A stretch of DNA of 64,000 nt. Origin: Plantago major (lineage: Eukaryota > Streptophyta > Magnoliopsida > Lamiales > Plantaginaceae). The translations under genes were made by a program, and so were the position numbers. The stretch spans positions 91,973,230 to 92,037,229 of the forward strand of contig CM048842.1 in assembly GCA_026545765.1 (NCBI GenBank). Reading direction: 5' to 3'. The notes under the pieces are model-generated. The model had not been told where the DNA came from, made no database searches, and saw nothing but the letters and a program-made list of their open reading frames with translations. Shown piece after piece: positions 32,042 to 44,780 of this stretch (position 1 is the stretch's first letter; each line of letters opens with the position of its first letter).

Positions 32042-33302
32042 CCTATTATTTCTATTTTTTTCCCAACTCTTTTTACGTAGTCTTCACGGCTTATCTTAGG
32101 GTTTTATTTAAAAAGAGTACTGCATGTTGATGAGGAATAAATCTCTCACGAAAAGCTTATCTTAGGGTTTTATTTCCCCAATTTGTTATATTTACATATT
32201 TGAATTCTGGTTCCATCATATAGCAGTACGTAGTTGGTTGTTTTCTGGGTTTTCCATTTTCAATATATAAGTCTGCATATCAAATTGTACAATCACTAAT
32301 CTTTGGCACATCAGATTCAATTCTTGGACTTTGATATTTTTGTTTCTTTTGCAGGACGAAGAATAATCTGGATTATGGCCTGTGGACTGTATCGTTTTCA
32401 GGTAATTAATAGTAACCTGGAAATTTATTGCAACATCGACGTGCTATCTATTGAAACTTGAAAGTGTTGGATAATTAACCTAGAGTACTTCTTGCAAGCC
32501 AATTTTGTGTTTTTGTGTCCATCACCTATAATCGATTAGCTTAATCGTCCACAGGAACCGCTTATATATCTAGCTTTCATGTTTATATTAGGAGCTAGTT
32601 CCATCTTGTACTATTTATTAAGCTTGCAAAGACATAAAAAGAGACACTACTCCTGTCTGGGCAAAGGGCAATGTCAATGATTATCAAAGACTATATTCCA
32701 CTCACATTCTTCATCTTGGCCAAAATTAATTAACTAGCTAGCTAGCTACTAACAATAACCAGATGGACAAAAACAAAAAGGAACTCCTTGTCTCAGCAGG
32801 GATTTTGTCATGATATGCTAGTAAGTTAAATGATGCTTGCTTCTCTCGAGGATTATGTTAAAATACTGCAAAATCTATGTAAAAAAGGTGAGGATAAAGA
32901 CAATCTATGTTGAGCAAATAAATACTAATGGTGAATTAGTACTTCACCACTCTGACATGCATCTAGCTATATGAGCACATTTCATCAGTTACATCTACTT
33001 GTTCCTCATTTTCATGTATATCATCATCTAATGCTTAAGAAGTTACTTGATGATTATAAGAAAGCCATGGATAACAACTTTTCTAGGACAGTTAAGCATT
33101 TAATGGAGATATAAAATATGAAGATTATAAATACCAAAAAAAGAAGCCAACATAGGAAGGAAATCTTTAGAAATTAGAAGAGACAAACAACACTAGTGTA
33201 TTGTTATTAATTACCTTATCTCCAAGCTACAAGACAATTCAACAATGCATGCATTTCAAGAAACAAGTACTTCAAGATCTCACTTAGAATAGTTGCCAAC
33301 AT
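32042..33302. other. Spacer between tRNA and GARP factor
   Basis: There is no coding sequence beyond short chance frames. It is AT-rich and includes the 3' flank of the GARP gene near 33,200-33,302. Confidence 0.5.
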
Positions 33303-34979
33303 TCATAGAGTCAGATCCAGAGTACTAGTCCCTCTTGCATTTCTAGTAATAAAATCTTCTTTCATCTTCTTCATCATCTTCGAAGAAGCTGGACTGGTCG
33401 TGTTCAATGATAGTGACAATGTCTCATTAACACTTCTTGATTCTAGCCCGAGAGATAAATCCAGATCAAGCCCCAACTCTGAGGCCTTCCTTTTAACTCC
33501 GCTAGTCTCCCTCACCGACAGGCCCAAACTCGGAAGATTGTTCTTCGGATCAATGTCTAATGAAACCCTTTGCTTTAAGGGGTTGAGCTCACTAGGCTTT
33601 TTTCTACATTGGCTCAATGCACCTTCCTTATGGAGAAATGACCCCAGTACATCGTTTGGGTCTTTCCCAGTTCGCCATCTTGATACTTCATTGGAGGATC
33701 TAGTGTAGTTCCTTGAGGCAAGATCAATATTTGAGGGTCTATAGTATTGGTTAGAAAAGATCCTTTCCGAGAGCGTGCCAACAAAGTCTGGTCTGATCAT
33801 GTTACTTGCATGATGCTTGATGGTAGAATTGTGCATCCATTTTCCATTTCCATACCAAGAACCATCTCCGTATCTTGAGGATTAGGGATTTGAAAATATT
33901 ACGATGAGACCAAAAGAAAATATAAATAGACCCTAAAAAGATAAAAGCAAAATGTTCAAGTCTATTACCTGAAGCTATTAGAATTAGTTTGTCCTTGGTT
34001 GAAGCTTGGAAGTAGAGGGAGCTGGCTTAGATTGTATATGTTCCGATCTACGCCTTCCATGTAAAGCCTGTGATCCATCATCCCTGTCATTGAGAACAAA
34101 ACTAGTATGAAAAGTATGAAACCCTAATGATTAGATAATAATCAGTTTACTGAAAGAAATATTCAACCACAAGATAAAAGGAAATCGAAATCCAAGAACA
34201 ACTTAATTTGTTGAAAAATTTACAGATTCTATAGCCACAGTTTGATGCAGAAAATTTTGTGTCCACAAGGTCTACTAATTTTCATAGATTCGGTCTAGGT
34301 AAGAAGTTCAATAAAAATAAATAAATAATATCATGAAAAGCAGGGGGATTACCATGATGGGGTTCATCAATTCTCTTGCTTCTATACATCTGTAAAAGCG
34401 AAAAAGAATCACAAGATCAGCTTACAGTAGATCCATAAGAAAATTAAAGATGTTTTAATTTGGCATCAGATTTCCAGCTTCAGCCTATTCAGGAATAATT
34501 CCTTCAAGTTCACTTACCTGCAAATGGCTCTTGACATGAGCTATATTTAATCCTTTGGTGTTCATCATTTGTAACACCAATTTTGGTGTTGCTCCTGCAT
34601 CAAAACCCCAGAACAAGATCAATAAATTAGACATATAGTATTCTATAAGACCTAAAAACTTTATAAGCCTATTAAATCAAAGCCTCATCTTGAGAAGCTC
34701 ATAATTAAAGTTCATAAAATACTTACTCTCATGCCCACCAAGTCTTTCCACGGCGTGCACAAACCGAAGATGAAGTTCAGCAGTCCACCTCAACCTAGGC
34801 ATCTTGGATCGGACATAAGGCCTCACCGATGACTTCTTATCTTTCTCTTCCACTGTGCTGTTGCTTGAGCTCCCTCCATCTTTCATCTTTAAGCTTTCAC
34901 TTTCATCTTCATCATCTGATTTCTCCGAGAAGCTTGTCTTGGAGCATTCTGTCTCACCACTTCCTTCCATGATTCCCAT
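33303..34979 (-). CDS. GARP/G2-like (MYB-related) transcription factor with EAR motifs
   Basis: GARP factors bind DNA through one MYB-like helix-turn-helix. Five exons keep phase on the minus strand: 34,979-34,727; 34,594-34,518; 34,389-34,353; 34,083-33,969; 33,873-33,303, giving about 350 residues. The DNA-binding domain (about residues 57-113) reads PRLRWTAELHLRFVHAVERL, then ERATPKLVLQMMNTKGLNIA and HVKSHLQMYRS, split over exons 1-3 as in related genes. The N-terminus is acidic/Ser-rich. The C-terminal region carries three EAR-type repression motifs: LDLDLSLGL (296-304), LSLSL (313-317) and the terminal LDLTL (346-350). This places it with the plant At1g14600/At2g40260-like group. A nuclear repressor recruiting TOPLESS is the likely role, by inference. 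No break is seen. Confidence 0.9.
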
Positions 34980-36429
34980 ATCTACACAAAACCTATTTCC
35001 CTCCTAGTTCAAACTTAATATAGGTAAACTGCACAAATGAAAGTAGGGTTTGTACCTCTAGCTTGAGAACTAGCTAGGGCTTCTTGAATGGAATCTCATC
35101 AAGAATATACAGACTTTGAAAATGTAAAAAAAATAAAATCTAACTTATGTTCAAAGCAACAAGTCAAGGCTTAAAGTATTAACTATCCTAGCTTTGAATA
35201 GGATTAGAATTCCATGAAACTAAACTTGAGAATGATTAACACAATCAAATCACATAGAATGAATGAAGAATAAAACCCTAAAAATGAGAGAGATGAATGA
35301 TGAAAGACACCTAACTTTCTCTCTCAAGCAATTATTATATATCCAGCAACCAAAATCACAAGGCATATTCTGAGAAATAACATTAGTATATGCATGTAGG
35401 TCTATGTATGTATGACTTTAATTGATGTTAACATGAATGGATGGAATTACTTAAATATGATTTAGTAGTCATGTGAAGCCAGGTCACTAGTGTCCTCTTT
35501 TTTCCAATAGAAAAGCTATTTTTCATGGACTTTTGGGTTATTTTTTCCTAAATGGTGGTCAGGGTAGTAGCCGGAAATTCAACTTAGATGGGGTGAAATT
35601 ATTTGATGTAGTTTTAGTTCAGTGAATTAGCTTGACCGAGTCAGATTCTAGACTCCCATAATTTTATTCAAATAATTGGTCGGATGAATTGATACATAAA
35701 AAGCAAGTGTTTTTTTACGTATAGTTTTAGTTATTGAATATTTTATATTTAAGTATATCAGGTGTAATCTTTATCATCAAAATATTTTTATGAATACGAC
35801 ATTTGAAAACAATTTGGGAGCTGCAAATGTACAAAACACAAATTACTTTCTAAGAAAATACACTATGTACTACTTCGTGGTTATTCCGAGTTTAGGTGGG
35901 CGAACCGCTCCGCCCACTTTGCACCCCCTATCTCCGTTCATGGTGGTGGTGGTGATGTTAAATGACAATATAGGCCTGTAGAAGATTTCACAGACTCCAA
36001 AAGATGATGAAATTGTGGAAATTTCAACTCTAGATAATTATAAAATATCCTATTCTTGGTCTGAGTAAGTTCAAAGTTAAACTTTTGTAGATCTTGTCTG
36101 TTTATTACTTGGAGGTAACAAGCATTGGGACCAGCCGATTTCTAGATTAGTAAACAGGAATTGGAAAATGAAACACTATTATATGTGCAATCAGTACGTA
36201 TCAACAGATTAATATGTCAAACCACGGTTTGTGGAATTGTCTCTCCATTTTCTTCCATGTACTCCTATATACTTTTCACATTAATTTGAATTCTTTTGGA
36301 AAAAAATTCATGTTCAAATAATATAGTTCTAATTTATGTCATTGTCTTACTGAATAGTATGAATAGGTTTCATTTACATCATGATGAATTGATAATGACG
36401 AGAACATAAGATAATGAAATCTTTCCGAT
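34980..36429. other. Upstream region of the GARP gene
   Basis: The leader and promoter of the GARP gene lie at about 34,980-35,350 (an in-frame upstream exon is not evident), then spacer. A GC-rich stretch at 35,897-35,940 contains the small hairpin GTGGGCG...CGCCCAC, and a GGTGGTGGTGGTGATG run follows. No gene is recognised. Confidence 0.45.
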
Positions 36430-36672
36430 TTAGAAAAAGTGTTACATTTTTGAATTCTGGTCATTTATGCCGTGTTTAACAATTTACTATTAAACGATAT
36501 TAATAAATAAATTATTAAAATTATATAATGAAAATTTAGTAATTAATTTTTTATTATATGATTTTATTAAATTATTTACTATTATCATTTATGAGTAATT
36601 TGTGGTCAAACTCGAAGATAGTTGACCGGTCAAAGTCAAAATGTAACAATTTCTCTGAAATGGAGGGAGTAT
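36430..36672. mobile_element. Stowaway-like MITE, copy 2
   Basis: GAAAAAGTGTTACATTTTTG at the left mirrors AAAATGTAACAATTTCTCTG at the right, with GGAGGGAGTATT at the border. The inner arms TTATATAATGAAAATTTA and AATTTTTTATTATATGATTT form the hairpin. It is clearly related to copy 1 at 31,695 and to copy 3. Confidence 0.82.
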
Positions 36673-39589
36673 TTCATAAGAGGTTCGAATTTGTAGGCTT
36701 ATATTATTTTTTTCTAAGAGATATATATCTATATATGTAATGTAATTATGTTCTATATGCACAAATTACAACAAGACAGATTCCTTTTTCATGAATCGAA
36801 AAAATTGAAGATTAGAAAATGGTATGGGAGTAGGAGATGGAATATATGTAGGAACCTAGCAATTAATCTACGAGTAAATGTAGAGAATTGAGAGGATAAA
36901 TGTTTTGTTCTCAAATCTCAAGTAGTGAGTCACGTTTGTTGGTGATGCTTGTTGATCAAAATGGTCATCAGATTTGAGTATTGAAATTATGAAAATTAAC
37001 AGCAAACGAATAAACAAATGGACGACTGCATGGGGCTTCAGCTGCCTTTGCGTCGGGAATCACGGAACTTGTTCTGAACCTGGATTTGTGACCAATCTAC
37101 GGAGTATTTTATGATTTTACCCATGACGCACCGTGGTGTACTGATTCACGATACTCTAATGTGTTGTTCTACTTTAATTTGTATCAAATGTTGAAGTGAA
37201 ATGTAGTGTACGACATATAAAAGCACGTACATGTTTGTTTTAACATAATCAACCACTAATTTTTAATGTTCATAATATTGATAGTCACTAATGTAAAGTA
37301 ATTCGTGCTCATTTCATAGTAGTTATGGTGTTAGTGTCATGTGTTGTATTGCATATCCCACACTTTATTGGTATGATATTGTACATTTGAACCCGAGTCC
37401 AGACTTCCAGGTTTTACTCTTCATTTTTTGCCAAAACCGATATCATGCCAATTGAGATACCATTAACTTTACTTGTATACTCATTATACTTCCGTATGTT
37501 AACAATGTAGAACTCTCTGCATTTGATTGCATCCTCGACAATATATATATGATTCTTTCTTCTTTCTTTTTCCTTTTTAACTTTAGAAATTTGAATTACA
37601 ATTGAGCTCAACCATGTATACAAACAATTGCTGTATTTCCTTAATTTTTTGAAGTTGGTGGCCTAACTCTAGGAAGTCCAAGGAGGCAGGGAACAAAGAA
37701 GGAATAGTCATGGATATCCTATGAGTAGCCAAATATATATTGAACGTACGTGTTCTGAATTTAATTCACGAACTTTAATTTAACGATCGATATTAAAGAT
37801 TTATTGTGATCACTTTTAATTAATTCCCTACACGTGCATAACACCATAAGTATGCCTTTAATTTGTACATCTAAACCGTGCCAATTAATTCATGTCTTGG
37901 AAATTAAATAATACAATAATATAATGCTAGGGTGGGAGAACTAGAATTTTAAATTGTACAAAAAGTTTGCGCTACATATAAATTTCTACTTTTTGATCGA
38001 TCTCGATCTGTTTAAACAACTGTATATTGATCTTCTTCACGGGCTTCTTGAGCTTGGTGACCATGATAATTATTATTAATTATGTGTTGGAATTTACATT
38101 TTTAACAAATGTCTTTTAGTACTCTACAATGCTATGCTTATTAATTATGTAAAATACATTTGGAATTACACCAAACAAAATTGGCGTTGCCCACTGTGTA
38201 CCAGATCAAATGCAAATTTGATTTTAACCAGTGATATTAAGTGTAAGGTATAATTAATGGGAATACCAAATTAATAATTGCACATGAGTTTAGAACTCGT
38301 CTAGTTGTATGGAAGAGTCGGATGAAGTATACATGAATTGCCGACTAGCTAGGTAAACCCGACTGTTTCCTTTTTTCTTTTTTCAAGATTGTATACTATA
38401 TACTTCATGTATGTACATGCATATGCATTTTATTGAACATTTTACCATTAGAGTTTAAGATCAATTCATATGCACATCCGCCCTTAATTTGTACATACCT
38501 AAATATATATTGTTGATTGCATTTCTCAGAGATATTGTTTCTCAGTTCTCTTAACAATAAATTTATGTCTTATTTACACTAGAGGATAGGATAAGATAGT
38601 AGCTTGTAATTTGTAAGATGATTTAGGTTTCCAAAACAGTAGAGTATTCATGATCACACAAATGTGTACATATAGTGGAGTAGTCCAATTTGAATGATTC
38701 TTGAAGCATTTTTAATTAATATGGATTGATTACAAGTAGTACAAACTACAAGAAGGGGTGAACAAGAGTCCAAGTTATGAAGTCAACTCTCCAACAGAGA
38801 CCTTTGTTTGTGTCTCCATTAGTATTTAAATGGTTATTACTAGCACAAATGAATACAACAAAACAAGCAAGCTATATAATTAAGGTCTTGCACATACATA
38901 TGGTTCCATAGGAATATGTGTGTCGGCCTAATAATCCGGATCTCGCGTCATTTTAGAATGAGCATGTCTGTCTTTTTATCATTCCCCCTATCTCCCTCCA
39001 ATTTCTATAATCCATTTTTTTATTATTCTCGTTAATTAATCATCCTAGCTAATTATCTTAACATCACCATCCATACATGCATACATAAATATCACCATGC
39101 ATCACTTGACTCATAGCCCGTCATAGGGTAAGGATCATCTCATGATTATGCATACAAATAAGCTTTCGTAGCACATTTGGTCATTTAACTCAAATAAGTC
39201 TATTATCTAAACGCTTAGCTGATATTAAATTAAAGTTATTTAATTTACCAGCTTTCAGTTTAAACTATACTATAATTCAATAATAATCAACCACTACTTT
39301 TTTATGTGTGTATTGTGTAAAGCCCTCCAACCCCTTCCAAGATCGCGTAGTAGTCTCAACTGTAAAATTCAAGTTAAATCGCACCAATTGCTACAAAATC
39401 TGCCTGAAGAAACATGTAGAACCCAAAGAGTTCTCCCCGTGAGGTTTGATTGAGCCGGTGCCCAAAATGACACTTTCTTTTAGCGATTTGAGTCACCCTT
39501 ATACCCTTGTTGTTACGGACATGTGTCCAATCCGTTAAGGGCGCCATAGAGCGTGTCCTAAAGCGCATCACGGCTTAACTAGCTAATTC
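36673..39589. other. Long AT-rich intergenic region
   Basis: No gene is seen. A fragment at about 37,358-37,395 (CCACACTTTATTGGTATGATATTG) recalls the TRIM-like family. From about 39,300 the composition becomes less AT-rich. A minus-strand frame at 39,374-39,571 is open but unrecognised and may belong to the adjoining mobile element. Confidence 0.45.
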
Positions 39590-40020
39590 AGTACTGGTCC
39601 GACCTCATATGGTCCGCCCGAAGTGAATCGGCCAGTACGCTAAAGTCACTACATCCTCACAGCTAGTCCGAGTTGGCTATGGAAAGGACTTCAAAACCTG
39701 ACCATGTCAGTACAGAGATGCCTCCATGTCAGAATGTACCATCCATATGTCAGATTTGACCCAACTGCTCCCGTGCGACAAGGACGGGTCAAGTTTGTGT
39801 TTGACCACGTCCAAACGGGCCAAATGTTAACACCCGAGATTCGAATTTGTTCAACCGCCTTATGACAATTACGAGTGCGGGCAAAGTGGCGTTCTTATCT
39901 GATTAGGAATAGTTCGAATCTTATAAGAAAATTATCCGAACAATTACCTATGGATGGTACATTCTGACAAAAGCCAGGGGAAAGTACATGCTACCACGGG
40001 GCATACCCCGCCTTGACCCT

Positions 40021-40302
40021 TCACCATTTTTCGGAAGTCGAGCCCTGGGATTCCGAGCCACCACCTCGGGCCTGGCGAGCTTGTTGTTGCATTCGGATCC
40101 TCCTGCGGATCAACTTCAGCGTCCGCTCCCTCTCCTCTTCAGCCAATCTCCTAGCTATTCCTGGACATTGAGGGGGTTCGCCTTCAAAATCCAGGACGAT
40201 CGGGTCATCCACGGTTCCTCTACCCGGATAAATGGGCGGATGCATGTGCCCGCAGGCACAGTTCACCCAGTGACTATACTCCTCATCATCCGATTCTGCC
40301 AT
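40021..40302 (-). mobile_element. Small antisense ORF of the retroelement fossil
   Basis: The open frame starts MAESDDEEYSHWVNCACGHM and has an Arg/Gln-rich middle (RRLAEEERERTLKLIRRRIR). It has its own TATAAATA box about 100 bases upstream (minus strand, 40,402-40,409). Function is not recognised. A Cys/His cluster (CACGHMH) is visible, too small to call a zinc finger. It lies downstream of the larger antisense unit, in the same direction. Confidence 0.45.
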
Positions 40303-40806
40303 TCTAAAGCATACTGACTTCCGCGGAATAATAAAGCGGATAAAACACAAGAAAGAGCGAGGGAAAGTACAACAGTGAAAAAGGGAAAAGTACCACACCC
40401 TTATTTATAGTGGCAACGAGTCTTTCAGATCTCGCCATCTGTCGATCATCCGACGACTAAGAAGATGAAAAGACGTAGTCATAATGACTATTTCACTGTT
40501 TCACCTTCCTACTTCTAGAAGAATTACGCATCCCAAAGAGTGAATGGTCCGAAGATCGGAAAGATGTTGATTTGGTTTCTATATCATACGCCATCTACAG
40601 CAATCCGAGCACTTAAAAGATGTCATTTGCGAAGTGACTCAGCAAATGAACGACAGATAATACGGAAATAAGGAAGCAAGTAAGCAATCATTCGGAAGCA
40701 GGGGAGGATTTACTCCTCGGAATAATTAAGAATTCAGCAAGAGTACATAACAATGTGTTCCGAATTGAACAAATATCCAAAAGATACAGAATTTTCACGC
40801 GACTTT

Positions 40807-43551
40807 TCACTCAGGGCCGGTTTGGCTCGGACCAGCTTCGGGCTGATTGACAGGAGGCTCGTCGGAGGTGGCTTCCGCCGCAAGAGCCTCAGCATGATCA
40901 AACAAGTTAAAATCAGCAGGGAGGCCAAGAACGCGAGCAGGCAGGGAAAACCACTTCTGCAGGAAAGCTCGGTAATCATTGAAGGGTACAAGGCCCACTT
41001 TCAGGAGAGCTTCCGGGATCAACCTAGGAAGGAAGGGTCCGCCGTTTTGGATCTCAATCTCACCTTCCTCAGTGACCAGTTCCGCGAACTCACATGCAGC
41101 CAACTGCTCGTCCGAGACACTATCGACGGGCACTTCCACACCGTTCGCATCCGCAGAGGGGACTAACCCCTCCGCCTTCCAGTCAAAGTCCGGCGGAAGA
41201 AGCCCCTTGGCCTGCAGCTGCCCAATTACGGACACGAACCCATCCAGACGGGAGGCATCCGATTTGTCCGCCATTAGGAACTTGAAAGAGTCGGACCTCA
41301 GGAAGTCGCGGCCAGCGTAAAGACGAGCATATTGGAGGCCCCCGGCCAGGAAATCCTTGAAATCCAGGAAAGCCCTCATTGCCTTATCAACGAATCTTTC
41401 CTGATAGTCAAGATCCGCCTTGACTTTTTCCCAGCTGGTCTTCAACTTGTGGAATTTCACCTCTTCCTCTTTCAGCCTCATCTCCAGCTGCTTCACTTTT
41501 TCTGCCTCATCCGCGGATGTGGCCACCGCCTTGTGAAGATCCTCTTCAATAGTAGCGCGGTCACCGCTTCCTTTGCATTTAAACACCGAAACACGGTGGG
41601 AAATATCCGCGAGGATAGAAGTTATATTTATATCACATTAAGAACAAAACAAATAAGCCACGGACAAATTACTTACCCGCCGGTATAGCGCATCCATCCC
41701 CCCAACCCGCTCCACTTCAGGGAGTCCGCAAGCATGCTCGTACTCCTTGTCCAAAGCAGCTTGGTCCACGGGAAGGACAGCGGACAACTGCTGTCTCTTT
41801 GCGGCGGCAGGAGTCTCCGAGGTTGCCGCCCTTTTGCGCCCCGACACAATCGCGTCCCGCATAAACGCGTCCCGGGGTGGGGCTTGAGCAGCGGAAGCTT
41901 GGGACCTTGTAATGGTGGTGCTCCGGGTAGCAGGGGCTTTGCCCTTGTCAGGCACTGCCAAGGCCTGCGAATCCTCACCCGCCTTGCTCCACCTTTCTTC
42001 TTCAGCGGCGAACACGGCAGCGTTCTTAGGATCCGGCATTGGCAGACCCGTGGAAGTATTTATTATTCTGGTCCTCTGACCAGCAGCAACCTCCAAGGCT
42101 TGTTGTTCCCTTTGGAGCCTCTTCTTCTCTCGGAGCGTCGACATGATATAGTCGAACCAGTGAGCTGCATAATATACCAAAAGCGTCAGATACATCTATG
42201 TTAACAAAGAATTACCAGAATCGCGGAAACACACTGTGTCGGTCAGTCCGCACAAGTAGGGAAGTGGCTGACAGATTAGTCCATGATACGGATAAGTTGG
42301 TGGGTTGTGCTTTTTATGGATTGCAGCCACCCATGGAGCCACATTCTTGGGAAGGGGGCGCCAGTCCGGGATGCTCTCCCTTAGGAACTTTGTGGGCAGC
42401 TCCCATTGCTCTCGCTGTCTTTCGGATGCTCCAGGCTTCAGAGCCATCCGTACGAAGATGTACTTGTCCCACCACTTCGACCCCAGCGACGAAATGGAGT
42501 CGGAGATGAAATTGTAAGGTTTCCTATTCATGAAAGTATAGAATAGCGGATTCCCCGGACTGGACGAGACATGGAAGAGCTGTCTGAAGTTCTCGAAATT
42601 TACGGCTTGCCCCTTCTTCTTGCAAAAAACAACAAAGCAGATGAGGTTACCCAAGGACTTAGGGATCACCTGACTCGAACCTATCCCAATGTGGTTTAAG
42701 ATATTCTTCAGCTCCGTGGCAATGGGGATCTTCCACCCACATGCTAAAGCCACCTCGTGCACACACATATATCCGGCTGGCGGATTATAAAAAGCGTGTC
42801 CGGGCTCAGGAACCATGATCTCTACGGAGTCGGGGATCTCCCATTTCCGCCTCCACTCGGGAATATCTTCTGCTCTCACTCTGGACGGACATGTGGGAAG
42901 AAGTCCGTCGGCATTGAGTTCTCCAAATTCGTCCGCTATCACAACAGCGAACGCAGGACGGGGAAATTTGATTCGGGCAGCTTTCGCGCCGCGCCCCGCA
43001 ACTAAAGGAAGGTTGGACCGCACGGGACCAGTAGGATGAAGTGCGATCCGACGCCCACCGCGTCTTCGCGGACGAGCAACAGGGGACCCTCCACCTTCTT
43101 CCTCCTCTTCATCGTCGTCATCCTCTTCATCTTCTTCCTCATCATCATCGACGTCCTCAGGTCGCCCGGATGTACTTGGGTTAGACGGACCTGTTCCCGC
43201 CACGACACGATCTTCCTCTCCCGCCTCGAACATCTCGACCTCGTCAGTTTCTCGGCCGCTATCACCCTCCTGCTCCATATACGGCTCATTCGGACCTCTA
43301 GACGGTCCGACTCCTCCGATAGTCCGAGATTGGACCAACGATCTAGTCCTGCCAGGATCGTCTTGCACGACTTCGGTCTGTGCTCCTATTTCATGGACTC
43401 CATGTCCAGCATCTGAACCTCTCGACGAACCAAGATCCACGACGAGGAGATCTCCTACGGACAGGGTCATATTAACGGACCCAGTACCTAAGTCTATATC
43501 ATCATTATAGCTTGGTGCTTCAAATTGGTTCTGACTATCGCTCCCGGACAT
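40807..43551 (-). mobile_element. Large antisense gene of the retroelement fossil (Transposase_28-like)
   Basis: Three open segments (43,551-42,196; 42,195-41,638; 41,586-40,807) are separated by short GT-AG-like gaps, as known for antisense genes of this group. The first has acidic and Gly/Arg-rich parts. It then has a globular region with MVPEPGHAFYNPPAGYMCVH, SSQVIPKSLGNLICFVVFC and PLFYTFMNRKPY, resembling the Transposase_28 family. The last has a coiled-coil stretch (VKQLEMRLKEEEVKFHKL). A TATA box lies on the minus strand near 44,215-44,222, and an intron-like acceptor (CTGCCTTAG) abuts the first ATG. It looks largely open as it stands. Confidence 0.55.
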
Positions 43552-43688
43552 CCTAAGGCAGAAGGAAACAAGTCAGAACTGATAATGGTGGTTGTCCGAG
43601 AGTTCGTTTAGGTATCTTCTTAAGTAAAAAATAGCCTACGACATCTAACAACGTATGGCCTGCATGAGGACTAGTATCGGTACCCGTG

Positions 43689-43762
43689 GCACCAACCATG
43701 GCACACTAAGAGGTGCCATCGGCACCAACCTTGGCACACTAAGATGTGCCATCGGCACCAAC
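43689..43762. repeat. 33-base minisatellite
   Basis: There are about 2.3 copies of a unit containing GGCACCAACCTTGGCACAC. It lies in the non-coding leader of the large antisense gene. Confidence 0.8.
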
Positions 43763-44229
43763 ATCAACACTACCCAGCACGTTAAGAGGAGCCAGTTTAC
43801 AGAGGCTTGTGTGCCATTCAACACCGACACACTACCAAATAAGCATGCACATTCGAGTTTTGGTTGCAGAATATCAAGCATGCAACAGTACGAAGTAATG
43901 TTATTTCAACTAAGAATGATGCTAACAACATGACACTCAGGCAGAGCAAAGTAAACGCCCAGGAAGGAAGCATATCACGAAAAGGGAAAATACTCTAGCA
44001 AAGTAAAGATGTAGTTACTTGATAACAGTCGACTGTGGAAGTTTGTGCGGACGACTAAGCCTTGATGATTCTCCGAAGGAACAGATTCAAAGCAGAAATC
44101 TCTGAAATTGTGAGAGTTTTACTTGCTCGGATGCGCCTTCAGTTGCCCGGATTACTATATGATTGAACTGAGTTTCGATATTGCTAAAAGTGTGAAAGTG
44201 ACCGATTAGCTGACTATTTATAAGGGCAA

Positions 44230-44780
44230 TTTGGAGAAAGCCAAGAGTCACATCACCTGAATTTGAATCCCAACTAAGCAGACAGATCTGTCCGAGGGAC
44301 TAACGCGGACCCAATAGGCGGAACAGTACTCTCAGAGGGAAAAGGTCCAAACTACCCTCCCAGGCCCACTAATCGGTATTGGACTACTGTTCACTATTGG
44401 GCTATGGGCTAAAGGTAGCATTGGTGTCCAAATCTGAATCATACACTTGGCATCATCTTGTGAACCTCTTCACAAGTACACGATAACTATAAATATAGCA
44501 CAAGGTCCAAGACCTTGGGGTAAGTCATAAGCAACAAGTCATAAGTCTTCTCGGACATAATGCCATCCTCATAACTATTACATTTGGAGCTTCCAACTCC
44601 CTTTTGAGTAAAGTCTCTAATCGGATTGACATTGGCACTCCGGATCTCCCGCCGCACTTAGTCCTTTCGGGTGTTCTAGCTCGGAGGAGTGGTTTCTCGG
44701 ACATCAAGTAAAAGGCGGGGCCAAGTTCAGAATATTTGTAGCAGTTTAGTCAGTTAGTGTTCGAGGTTTTCCCCTCAACA
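44230..44780 (+). mobile_element. LTR-like segment of the fossil
   Basis: It carries a plus-strand TATA box (CTATAAATATAG, 44,488), a downstream transcribed-like part and a terminal CCTCAACA at 44,780, after which the DNA returns to AT-rich spacer. The left border and target duplication were not resolved. Confidence 0.4.

Larger units (their letters stand above)
39590..44780 (+). mobile_element. Ty3/gypsy (Tat-like) LTR-retroelement fossil with antisense genes
   Basis: This 5-kb block is richer in GC than its surroundings. It holds open frames only on the minus strand, including a domain resembling the plant 'putative gypsy type transposon' family (Transposase_28). At its right end lies an LTR-like segment in plus orientation (CTATAAATATAG box at 44,488, end CCCCTCAACA at 44,780). 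Tat-lineage elements are known to carry extra genes antisense to gag-pol next to the 3' LTR, which fits this order. No gag, protease, reverse transcriptase or integrase is visible and no 5' LTR was found. It is therefore an incomplete fossil; the left border is approximate. Its age is unknown without a second LTR. Confidence 0.5.

Noticed and set aside
39374-39571. Minus-strand ORF (RTRSMAPLTDWTHVRNNKG)
   Set aside because: Not recognised, no splice or promoter context, and next to the retroelement fossil; too little to call a gene.
43002-43416. ORFs overlapping the acidic/Arg-rich part of the antisense gene
   Set aside because: They are shadows produced by GAA/GAT-rich repeats in other frames.
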